A stretch of 5,057 bases of DNA from an uncultured Bacilli bacterium (GTDB taxonomy: Bacteria; Bacillota_I; Bacilli_A; RF39; UBA660), in assembly GCA_934119965.1 (NCBI GenBank), contig CAKOTA010000042.1:1-5057 (forward strand), written 5' to 3'. Positions 1 to 5,057 of this stretch are shown one piece after another. How positions within the stretch are numbered: the stretch's first letter is position 1; the number at the start of each line of letters is the position of its first letter. Position numbers and translations under genes: made by a program. The notes below the pieces were generated by a model, which worked only from the letters and a program-made list of their open reading frames with translations, was not told where the DNA came from and made no database searches.

Positions 1-2
1 AA

Positions 3-101
3 TTAAATCTGAATATTAATAATTTTACGAATTTTAGTATAATTGATACTTATTTTGAAAATATAAAAATAAAAGAAATATTAAGAACTGGATGGCCTTA
101 A
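3..101 (+). CDS. 3' end of a reading frame entering from the left edge (unknown or relic)
   Basis: This frame is open from the left edge for 32 codons and ends at TAA (99-101). The other two plus frames close within the first 20 bases. No ATG lies in this frame, so it is either the C-terminus of a gene starting upstream or a relic. The last residues read KIKEILRTGWP. The stretch resembles the first helix of HD-superfamily phosphohydrolases, which often carry an RTGW motif near the N-terminus. If that is right, the TAA is premature and this is a broken HD gene. The resemblance is short and from memory, so an ordinary C-terminal tail is equally possible. A strong terminator about 100 bases downstream on the same strand supports real transcription through here. 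Confidence 0.35.
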   Translation, partial: LNLNINNFTNFSIIDTYFENIKIKEILRTGWP

Positions 102-107
102 ATTGTT

Positions 108-178
108 ATTACTTAATCAAAAGTTAAATCCGCAATGGATTTATCTAGGGAACTATTTTCTTAGCAATGTTAAGTAAT
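108..178 (+). other. Possible structured RNA with three-way junction
   Basis: Three helices can be drawn by hand. P1 pairs 108-116 with 170-178 (9 perfect base pairs, ATTACTTAA with TTAAGTAAT). P2 pairs 125-131 with 137-143 (7 perfect pairs, loop GCAAT). P3 pairs 145-152 with 157-164 (8 pairs, two of them G-U, loop CTAT). The joining strands are about 8, 1 and 5 bases. The hexamer GCAATG occurs in the P2 loop region (132-137) and again in the P3/P1 joint (164-169). AAATCC at 185-190 could compete for the P2 strand GGATTT. The segment sits between the end of a reading frame and a terminator, so it may be a 3'-UTR element or a small RNA. I cannot match it to a known riboswitch or ribozyme class. 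AT-rich DNA makes chance pairing easy, but the G/C pairs in P2 and P3 argue somewhat against chance. Confidence 0.3.
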
Positions 179-204
179 TTTATCAAATCCAAAATAAAAT
201 TATT

Positions 205-232
205 TGAACTTCTTTATGAAGTTCATTTTTTA
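205..232 (+). terminator. Rho-independent terminator
   Basis: A perfect 8-bp stem (TGAACTTC at 205-212, GAAGTTCA at 218-225) with a five-base loop is followed at once by a T-rich tract (226-231). This is the standard intrinsic terminator layout on the plus strand. It would end transcription of the reading frame at the left edge together with the foldable segment at 108-178. Confidence 0.75.
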
Positions 233-276
233 TAAAATGTAATTAATTCTTAAAAAATAATTATATTTAAAACTAG

Positions 277-299
277 AATTCGAAATAGATTATCGAATT
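277..299. repeat. Short inverted repeat, operator-like
   Basis: AATTCGA (277-283) and TCGAATT (293-299) are perfect inverted 7-base arms with a 9-base spacer. The repeat ends four bases before a TTGACA hexamer, a position where a regulator site could lie. It may equally be a small hairpin or chance in AT-rich DNA. Confidence 0.25.
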
Positions 300-302
300 A
301 TA

Positions 303-330
303 TTGACAAAGAAATAATAAAAATTATGTT
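303..330 (+). promoter_or_regulatory. Candidate sigma-70-type promoter
   Basis: A consensus -35 hexamer TTGACA (303-308) is followed after 16 bases by TATGTT (325-330), a moderate -10. Transcription would start near 337 and run toward the hairpin at 414-458. No protein gene follows, so a small RNA is the only product I can suggest. Confidence 0.3.
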
Positions 331-413
331 TTTGATATTGGTATGTAAAATATTAAATATTTAAATGAAATATGATATACTTCTGAATTTGACAGCTTTG
401 ATAAATAAGAATT

Positions 414-458
414 TCTCATTTGCCGTATTTTCGGTACTTCCGAGAGATTTTTTATTTT
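414..458 (+). terminator. Possible weak intrinsic terminator
   Basis: TCGG (431-434) pairs with CCGA (440-443) around a TACTT loop. An outer TCTC (414-417) can extend the stem with GAGA (444-447), leaving a 13-base bulge on the left side. A T-run (448-453) and more T-rich sequence follow. CCG at 423-425 can pair with CGG at 432-434 instead, giving a competing hairpin. The stem is weak, and the sequence may instead belong to the end of the degraded insertion sequence. Confidence 0.3.
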
Positions 459-478
459 AAAAAAAGTGCATAAGTTTT

Positions 479-2158
479 TTACTTTGAAATAATATTAAAA
501 ATATTTTTCATTTTTTTATAAGAAATTATTTCTGTGTCTGTATAAAACCCATATTTATTATGAATATAATCAGATATATTAGTTCTTCCATACGTTGGTT
601 CATAACATAAACCTGTATGTTTTAAAATGGTCATATTTCTTAAAGTACTAAGTATTTGTTTTGTAGTATATCTATAATCAAATTTTTTCTAATATTCTGT
701 AATTAATAAAGCTATAAAACATGTTAGGAAATGTGCTTTGATTCTATCTTCACGAGACGATTTTATAGGTCTAGCAAGAAAATCTGATTTCATTATTCTA
801 AATGATTCTTCAATTTTCCATCTTCCTTGTGTTATTTTTAATATATCCTCTATATTTCCCATAAGGTTAGTTTATAAAGCATAATAACCATCATACTTAG
901 ATTCTTCGTCAATTAACTCTTGATTAATTGTATAAGTTGCATCTGTTGCAACTACACCTACACCATCTTCAGTTGTATTTGTTGTAGCAATAAATCTACT
1001 TGGATCATTTTGGCTTTTCTCTTTATGAATAACATTACCAGTTTCAATAGATTTTTTTGCCCTTTCTATTTATCTGTTTCTAATGTTTCTATTGTAGTTA
1101 TAATACTTAAAACTAAAGGTAATAATTGTATCTTGTTTAACTGATTTAGTTTCAGTTTCAATTATTTTATAAAATAAAGAATCGTAATATTTAGCTTTCA
1201 ATTCATCATTATTTTCTATTTCTTCCAGGTTATAAAAATGATTTAAGTTACCAGAAAGTCTCCATTCTTGCTTGTTAAATATTTGGTCATTCTATTCATC
1301 TTTAAATTTTTTTAATGATTGAGTGATAACAAAACCACGACCAACTTTTATGTTATATTTCTTTATATCATCAGAAGAAAGACCAGCATTCGTGCAAAGA
1401 ATAATTTTTGTATCATCAAGTTTAAAATTATTTATTATTTTTGATTCTTCAGGAATCGATGTTTTTTGTTCGTTTTGATTACTTGGATAAATATTAAAAG
1501 ATAATGGAATACTATCACCATCCATAAATAAACCCATACCAACAATTGGGTTAGGACGAAGCTCTTTAGATATACCATATTTCTTAGTTCATCTTCTTAA
1601 TCAATTTTAAAGAAGTAATTAGTACAATCATAATAAATTACTTTAGAATTTCTTTTTAATACTTTCTTGTATAAAATCAATGTTTTCAACAAGATAATTA
1701 AGAGATTTGTATTCATCATGTAATTCAAAAGTAGGTTGTTCTAAGAAGTCTTGACATTATTTAAAAGTTTCTAATTTAGAAGAAGGATAAATAATTCTAG
1801 CTAATACTAAATTAGATTTAATTTAAGTCAAAATGAAATTGATAGTTAGCTTGAATATCATTGCATATTTTATGAATATTTAACTCATTATATATTTTTT
1901 TAGAAATAAGTAACCAATGTTAAAAGTTCTTCTTTCGGGAGATATTCGTTTTTTAGTATTAAGCTCAATTTTAATAACTTCATTTTTGTCTATATTATTT
2001 AATTTTTTTATATACTCTTTTATATTATCTAAAGTGTTTTCCTTACCGAATCTTTCTTCAACTTGTTATTGATTACCAAGTTTTTCAAAAATCTTAGTAG
2101 TTCTTTTACCATTCAAAGTTGTATAATCTTTAATAATTGTATAGTATTTACAATTTCT
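479..2158 (-). pseudogene. Degraded IS1634-family transposase (IS4 superfamily, DDE)
   Basis: Reading the minus strand across frames recovers almost a whole transposase. In order: an N-terminal YYTIIKDYTTLNGKRTT segment, YLFL, YPSSKLETF, YYDCTNYFF (first catalytic Asp, 1627-1629), PNPIVGMGLFMDGDSIPLSF, the second-Asp site, an SRFIATTN segment and GRWKIEESFRIMKS (probable catalytic Glu); it ends at TAA 479-481. These are hallmarks of IS1634-type elements common in Firmicutes. The gene is dead. Stop codons interrupt it at 2066-2068, 1757-1759, 1597-1599, 1292-1294, 1070-1072, 872-874 and 689-691. The frame changes near 1895-1901 (an A7 run), 1815-1826, 1651-1659 and 1576-1582. At 1388-1390 the usual CTDAGL reads CTNAGL (GAT to AAT). 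No start codon or upstream IS end remains: the similarity begins 2-4 bases past the permease stop codon. The longest intact piece is 81 codons (1292-1537). Confidence 0.93.
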
Positions 2159-2159
2159 T

Positions 2160-3248
2160 TTAGTTTAATAAATCATATATGTCTTTTTTATTAGTTTTAT
2201 TAATTAAATGTTTAATAATTACATAAGTATATATAAACATAAGTAGTATGAAAATGATAAAGCTTAAAAATGGAACATGAACGTATAAATTATAAAAGAT
2301 GCTTTCTGTTAAATATGGTTGAATATAATAATATAAGCCAATGAATATAATAACAGAAGTAATTATCGAAATTAACATAATCACTAATTGATAAATAATA
2401 TAGTATCTTTTAACGTTATCTTCACTTTCACCATAAGCTTTTAAAATACCAACTGTTTTACTACTATTATTAATGCTCTTTTTCATAAAGTTATAAGTTA
2501 TTACTAATATGATATTCAATATTATAATTATTATATATATTGGAATTGTTTTTAAATATGTATATGATTCATCTATTGTATTTGGATTTATATAATCAAT
2601 TTCATTATCATTTAAAAATTTTGTGATTTTGTCATAGTTTTCTTTCTTGTCATAAACAACCATCTTTTTGCCATATGACTCTATATCAAATTTATCAAAA
2701 TCTTCAATTGAAACATAACAAATATTTGCTTCTTCCATTTCTTTATTTGAATAAGTTCCTACAACTGTAAAACTAAAACTTTCATCTGATATTTTAGTGT
2801 TTAATAGTTTTTTTGAATCTATCGATTTACTAAAATCCATATCCATTGAATACTCATAAGGATATAGTTTTTTTGAGCATAACATTTCTCCACTTTTCAT
2901 AATCTTTTTACCATCAATTATGTGTAAGTAATTTTCATCTACTAAAGCTTTAATATAAATATAATTGCTGTTGTTATAAAAAAAATTATATCCAGATCTA
3001 TATTTATCAGAACCACTAAATATTATGTGTTCATTTTTATATAGTAAATCATTATCAGCTTCTATAGAAACCAGTAAAGTTCTTCCTTCCATATTATTAT
3101 TAAACGCGTAGTAAAAATCATTTGAAAACTTTATAATAGTTAAACAAACAAAGACAATTGTTAGTAAAAAAGAATTAATTATTATATGTGTAATATTTTT
3201 TATTCCTTTAATTTTTGATAACACATATTTTAATACGATGCTATTCAT
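2160..3248 (-). CDS. FtsX/MacB-type ABC transporter permease
   Basis: This 362-aa protein is a complete ABC3-type permease. There is one N-terminal membrane helix (about 22-41), an extracytoplasmic domain (about 42-231), then three helices (about 233-254, 283-307, 325-347) and a short cytoplasmic tail. The extracytoplasmic part has MacB-core-like features: DGKKIMKSGEMLCSKKL (about 112-128) and SFTVVGTYSNKE (about 159-170). Between helices 2 and 3 lies the FtsX-family coupling segment SKTVGILKAYG (about 263-273), which normally contacts the ATPase. It is the last gene of the operon; its ATG overlaps the ATPase stop by 8 bases (ATGAATAG), with GGAAG upstream as ribosome binding site, so translational coupling is likely. 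It should form a heteromer with the 269-aa membrane protein and the ATPase. The substrate is unknown; peptide or bacteriocin export or resistance is a guess from the family. Its stop directly abuts the transposase relic. Confidence 0.9.
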   Translation of the reverse strand: MNSIVLKYVLSKIKGIKNITHIIINSFLLTIVFVCLTIIKFSNDFYYAFNNNMEGRTLLVSIEADNDLLYKNEHIIFSGSDKYRSGYNFFYNNSNYIYIKALVDENYLHIIDGKKIMKSGEMLCSKKLYPYEYSMDMDFSKSIDSKKLLNTKISDESFSFTVVGTYSNKEMEEANICYVSIEDFDKFDIESYGKKMVVYDKKENYDKITKFLNDNEIDYINPNTIDESYTYLKTIPIYIIIIILNIILVITYNFMKKSINNSSKTVGILKAYGESEDNVKRYYIIYQLVIMLISIITSVIIFIGLYYYIQPYLTESIFYNLYVHVPFLSFIIFILLMFIYTYVIIKHLINKTNKKDIYDLLN

Positions 3249-3930
3249 AATTTACACTTCCATTTTCAATAGATATTAAAACATCACTATAATGTTTTAC
3301 TTCACTACTGTGCGAAACAACTATTACACATTTTCCTTCATTAGCAAGGCTCTTTAACATTTCAAATATAAGTTTTTCATTGTCTTGATCTAAGTTCCCG
3401 GTTGGTTCATCTGCTAAAATTATTTGAGGATTGTTTACTAAAGCACGCATAATAGAAATTCTTGCTAATTGCCCTGCTGATAACTCTTTAGGCTTATTAT
3501 TTTCTTTCCCTGATATATTCAATTTCTTAAACATCTCATGTACCTCTGCTTTTTTCTCTTTATATTTTTTTTGACCAGAAATATAATAAGGTAACATGAC
3601 ATTTTCCATTGCTGAAATATCATTATCTAAATAAAAATCTTGAAACATGTAACTTATATATTTGTTTCTAAATGTGGCTTTTTCTTTTGCTGTCATATTA
3701 TCTACATCTTTATTTAGAATGCTTATGCTACCAGAAGTTTTTTCCTTTATTAACCCAAGTAGTTGTAATAAGGTTGATTTTCCAGAACCTGAATGTCCTA
3801 TAATTGCATAAAATTTTCTTTTTTCAAAAGAAATACTAGTTTCATTTAATGCAATAAATTCTTTCCCATCTAAAATATAACTTTTTTTTACGTTTTTTAG
3901 TGTTATTACTTTCTCATTTTTCATATTCAT
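3241..3930 (-). CDS. ABC transporter ATP-binding protein, MacB/LolD type
   Basis: This 229-aa nucleotide-binding subunit powers the membrane proteins on either side. All ABC motifs are present in order: Walker A GHSGSGKST (45-53), Q-loop Gln97 in MFQDFYL, signature LSAGQ (150-154), Walker B IILADEP (170-176), D-loop GNLD (178-181) and H-loop His207 in VVSHS. The size and the LADEPTGNLD wording are typical of the MacB/LolD/FtsE group, which includes lactococcin 972-type bacteriocin transporters. The signature departs from the usual LSGGQQQR by having Ala at the second Gly and LAR after the Gln; the arginine is kept, so activity is expected. I chose ATG 3928-3930 because TTAGG (3936-3940) ends five bases before it. 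A GTG at 3931-3933 and an ATG at 3922-3924 are alternatives, the latter eleven bases away. It lies 24 bases after the 269-aa gene and overlaps the 362-aa gene by 8 bases, as expected in one operon. Confidence 0.93.
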   Translation of the reverse strand: MNMKNEKVITLKNVKKSYILDGKEFIALNETSISFEKRKFYAIIGHSGSGKSTLLQLLGLIKEKTSGSISILNKDVDNMTAKEKATFRNKYISYMFQDFYLDNDISAMENVMLPYYISGQKKYKEKKAEVHEMFKKLNISGKENNKPKELSAGQLARISIMRALVNNPQIILADEPTGNLDQDNEKLIFEMLKSLANEGKCVIVVSHSSEVKHYSDVLISIENGSVNYE

Positions 3931-3934
3931 CACA

Positions 3935-3940
3935 ACCTAA
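3935..3940 (-). promoter_or_regulatory. Ribosome binding site of the ATPase gene
   Basis: Read on the minus strand this is TTAGGT, inside the 24-base gap after the upstream gene. AGG lies five bases before ATG 3928-3930, two before GTG 3931-3933 and eleven before ATG 3922-3924, so it favours the first of these as start. Confidence 0.5.
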
Positions 3941-3954
3941 TTCTATTATAAATA

Positions 3955-4764
3955 CTATTTAATTAAAACAATATATTTACTAACAATCATTAATAGACTG
4001 CTAATAAATATAAACTCACTCAAATATATGACAAACTGAATAACTACTAATTTTATTATTCCATTATAATCTAATCCTAAAGTATACAGCAATTTGGTTT
4101 TGTTTTTACCATCTAAAATCAAATCAATTAAAATTACAATGTATAAAATAAAAACAAGAATGTAAATTGCGGTAAGTAAGTTTTTAAATAGTTTAGTTAA
4201 ACCTAATACATTAGCATTGTATGCTTCAGAATATCTTATATCCATAGAATCACTTTCCTTATCGAAGAGATTTATAACTTTATCAACTTCTGACCAATCT
4301 AATAAGGTGATATAATATCCATCTATGGTTTTAATATCTAAATTATTAAATAATGATTTATTCATATATAGTATGTTATCCAAACAATTTGAGCAGATAT
4401 TTATATCTATATTTTCAAATCGATTATCATTTAGTATATAATTATATGTATTATTAGAAACCAATATGGTATTTATAGCTTCATCTCTTTGCACATTTAC
4501 ATTATAGTAAAAAATATCGCTTTCACTATCTTTCTTAACTTCAACAATACTTTTTATATTAATTTGTTTTAATTTTTTTTGTATATAATCTGTTTTAGGA
4601 ATAAATATATAACTATTTCTAAAATTTTCATTATTTTTTTGTACATAATAATTATTTAGAAATTTGATGGATGAAAATAATAACGCTAGTAGCAAAACTA
4701 CAATAAAATATATTTTTGAATTCTTTCTAGACATAAATATTTTTATTAACATTTTATTCACCAT
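3955..4764 (-). CDS. Small FtsX-like membrane protein, partner permease of the ABC transporter
   Basis: This first gene of the operon encodes 269 aa. It has an N-terminal helix (about 18-36), an extracytoplasmic domain (about 37-194), a helix (about 195-218), a polar loop with KTKLLYTLGLDYNGI and a final long hydrophobic stretch (about 237-267). That loop matches in place and style the KxxGILKAYG coupling loop of the 362-aa permease, which is why I call it FtsX-like; overall similarity is weak. FtsX/MacB permeases normally have three helices after the domain. Here only two fit before the TAG stop (3955-3957), and the 24 bases to the ATPase leave no room for another, so it is a short variant or a truncated one. 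The domain carries Cys124 and Cys127 (ICSNCLD), a CxxC pair. The ATG start is preceded by AGGA four bases away; a GTG one codon later has better spacing. Function inferred: second membrane subunit, or an accessory or immunity-type partner. Confidence 0.75.
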   Translation of the reverse strand: MVNKMLIKIFMSRKNSKIYFIVVLLLALLFSSIKFLNNYYVQKNNENFRNSYIFIPKTDYIQKKLKQINIKSIVEVKKDSESDIFYYNVNVQRDEAINTILVSNNTYNYILNDNRFENIDINICSNCLDNILYMNKSLFNNLDIKTIDGYYITLLDWSEVDKVINLFDKESDSMDIRYSEAYNANVLGLTKLFKNLLTAIYILVFILYIVILIDLILDGKNKTKLLYTLGLDYNGIIKLVVIQFVIYLSEFIFISSLLMIVSKYIVLIK

Positions 4765-4778
4765 CTTATCCTATTTAG

Positions 4779-4807
4779 ATTATAACATTTTTGCATAAAT
4801 ATTTAAA
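4779..4807 (-). promoter_or_regulatory. Candidate promoter of the ABC operon
   Basis: On the minus strand a perfect TATAAT (4784-4779) is preceded by TGT, giving an extended -10 (TGn). After a 17-base spacer lies TTTAAA (4807-4802), a poor -35, as is common with extended -10 sites. The start would fall near 4772, only about eight bases before the ATG and at the edge of the AGGA ribosome binding site. A second TATAAT (4817-4812) farther upstream has no good -35 but would give a normal leader. Confidence 0.5.
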
Positions 4808-4826
4808 ATTTATTATATATTAATGG

Positions 4827-4855
4827 TTGACAAATAATGTAATATAATTTAGTAT
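4827..4855 (+). promoter_or_regulatory. Candidate sigma-70-type promoter for the rightward gene
   Basis: TTGACA (4827-4832), a perfect -35, is followed after 17 bases by TAGTAT (4850-4855), four of six to consensus. Transcription would start near 4862 and give a leader of about 27 bases before ATG 4889. It diverges from the ABC operon promoter and lies within 124 bases of it, so both may share control. Confidence 0.6.
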
Positions 4856-4888
4856 ATACACCTACAAAAAGAAAGAAAATAATAGTTT

Positions 4889-5057
4889 ATGAAAAAAATA
4901 GGACTTAAAGATATAAAAATTATATCTCAATTATTAAAAACTAAGAATTATGATGAAATATATAAAAGATATGGAAAAATCATGTATAAGTTGTTTGAAG
5001 GTTCAAGAATCAGCCAAGAAATAGAATATGAAAGTGGAAAAAATTTTAGTGATTTAA
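4889..5057 (+). CDS. Unknown protein, N-terminal part only (cut by window end)
   Basis: An open frame from ATG 4889 runs 56 codons to the window edge without a stop. The start is MKKIGLKDIKIISQLLKT and the rest is lysine- and tyrosine-rich, including KNYDEIYKRYGKIMYKLF. The segment has no signal peptide or membrane helix and looks mainly alpha-helical, so it is probably cytoplasmic at this end. I do not recognise the family. The NYDEIYKRYG stretch has the look of a helical-repeat unit, but one copy is too little to claim repeats. Supporting the start, a TTGACA/TAGTAT promoter lies about 30 bases upstream and a purine-rich run (4866-4879) may serve as a weak ribosome binding site. It diverges from the ABC operon, so a functional link is possible but unproven. 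Confidence 0.6.
   Translation, partial: MKKIGLKDIKIISQLLKTKNYDEIYKRYGKIMYKLFEGSRISQEIEYESGKNFSDL

Larger units (their letters stand above)
233..478. other. Gene-free AT-rich stretch with promoter-like and hairpin signals
   Basis: No convincing protein gene is visible on either strand. The stretch holds an inverted repeat (277-299), a TTGACA/TATGTT promoter-like pair (303-330) and a hairpin with a T-run (414-458), listed separately. It also lies just downstream of the transposase relic, so part of it is probably the old 3' flank and end of that insertion sequence. No matching terminal inverted repeat can be found, because the opposite end of the element is missing. Confidence 0.5.

Noticed and set aside
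120..155. TPP-riboswitch-like string (hairpin followed by TAGGGAA)
   Set aside because: TAGGGAA recalls the 3' core of the THI element, but the CTGAGA half and the proper helix order are missing upstream, and no thiamine gene follows.
100..180. Hammerhead or purine riboswitch as the identity of the three-way junction
   Set aside because: The hammerhead core CTGATGA...GAAA is absent. The purine riboswitch joining sequences and its 7-base loops are also absent.
348..362. 15-base A/T palindrome AAATATTAAATATTT
   Set aside because: It is made of A and T only in a very AT-rich stretch, so chance occurrence is expected.
365..460. 31-codon plus-strand open frame starting MKYDILL
   Set aside because: There is no ribosome binding site, it runs through the hairpin at 414-447, and no recognisable motif is present.
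920..1144. A 74-codon plus-strand open frame (cysteine-rich translation)
   Set aside because: It is antisense to the transposase relic, where the minus strand gives clear family motifs (SRFIATTN, VATDATYTI). It has no promoter or ribosome binding site of its own, and the Cys-rich product is a by-product of the other strand.
1292..1537. The 81-codon minus-strand frame as a separate small gene
   Set aside because: Its sequence (GLFMDGDSIPLSF, CTNAGL) is an internal transposase piece. Its apparent start is the family's internal Met, and matching sequence continues on both sides.
479..2158. Reassigned TAA/TAG codons (as Gln) instead of a dead gene
   Set aside because: Some stops do fall at likely Gln positions, but four frame changes also break the gene. 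The three adjacent intact ABC genes use TAA/TAG only as terminal stops and encode Gln with ordinary codons.
1..5057. CRISPR arrays, tRNA or rRNA genes, phage integrase or attachment sites, toxin-antitoxin pairs
   Set aside because: I looked for regularly spaced repeats, cloverleaf folds, rRNA-like conserved blocks and suitable small paired genes on both strands and saw none.

Overview
The window is very AT-rich (roughly a quarter G+C by eye). It has Lys/Asn/Ile-rich proteins, A/T-ending codons, purine-rich ribosome binding sites and a MacB/LolCDE-style ABC operon of a kind common in low-GC Firmicutes. A Firmicutes or Mollicutes-related host fits best. The three complete genes stop with TAG, TAG and TAA, and the single Trp codon of the 269-aa permease is TGG, so the window does not show whether TGA is read as stop or Trp.

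Layout. (1) Positions 1-240: the open 3' end of a reading frame entering from the left, then a segment that can fold as a three-way-junction RNA, closed by a clear Rho-independent terminator. (2) Positions 240-478: no protein gene; a palindrome, a promoter-like pair and a hairpin with a T-run, which together could be a small transcription unit. (3) Positions 479-2158, minus strand: a badly decayed IS1634-type (IS4 superfamily) transposase with seven in-frame stop codons, four net frame changes and an Asp-to-Asn change at a probable catalytic residue. (4) Positions 2160-4764, minus strand: an intact three-gene operon read right to left, made of a small FtsX-like membrane protein (269 aa), an ABC ATPase (229 aa) and a full FtsX/MacB-type permease (362 aa). 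(5) Positions 4765-4888: a divergent promoter region. (6) From 4889, plus strand: the start of an unrecognised gene cut by the window edge.

How it works together. The ATPase lies between two membrane subunits that share the plan of one N-terminal helix, an extracytoplasmic domain and C-terminal helices. The likely product is a heteromeric MacB/LolCDE-type transporter that uses ATP hydrolysis to drive extracytoplasmic movement, for example in peptide or bacteriocin export or resistance, or in envelope-stress handling. The substrate cannot be told from the sequence and no bacteriocin precursor gene is visible. The dead transposase abuts the operon's last stop codon in the same orientation, with no terminator visible between them, so operon transcripts probably run into it. 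The best leads are the unusual three-helix partner permease with its CxxC motif, the insertion scar at the operon's 3' end and the structured RNA-like segment near the left edge. I see no convincing new system beyond these.
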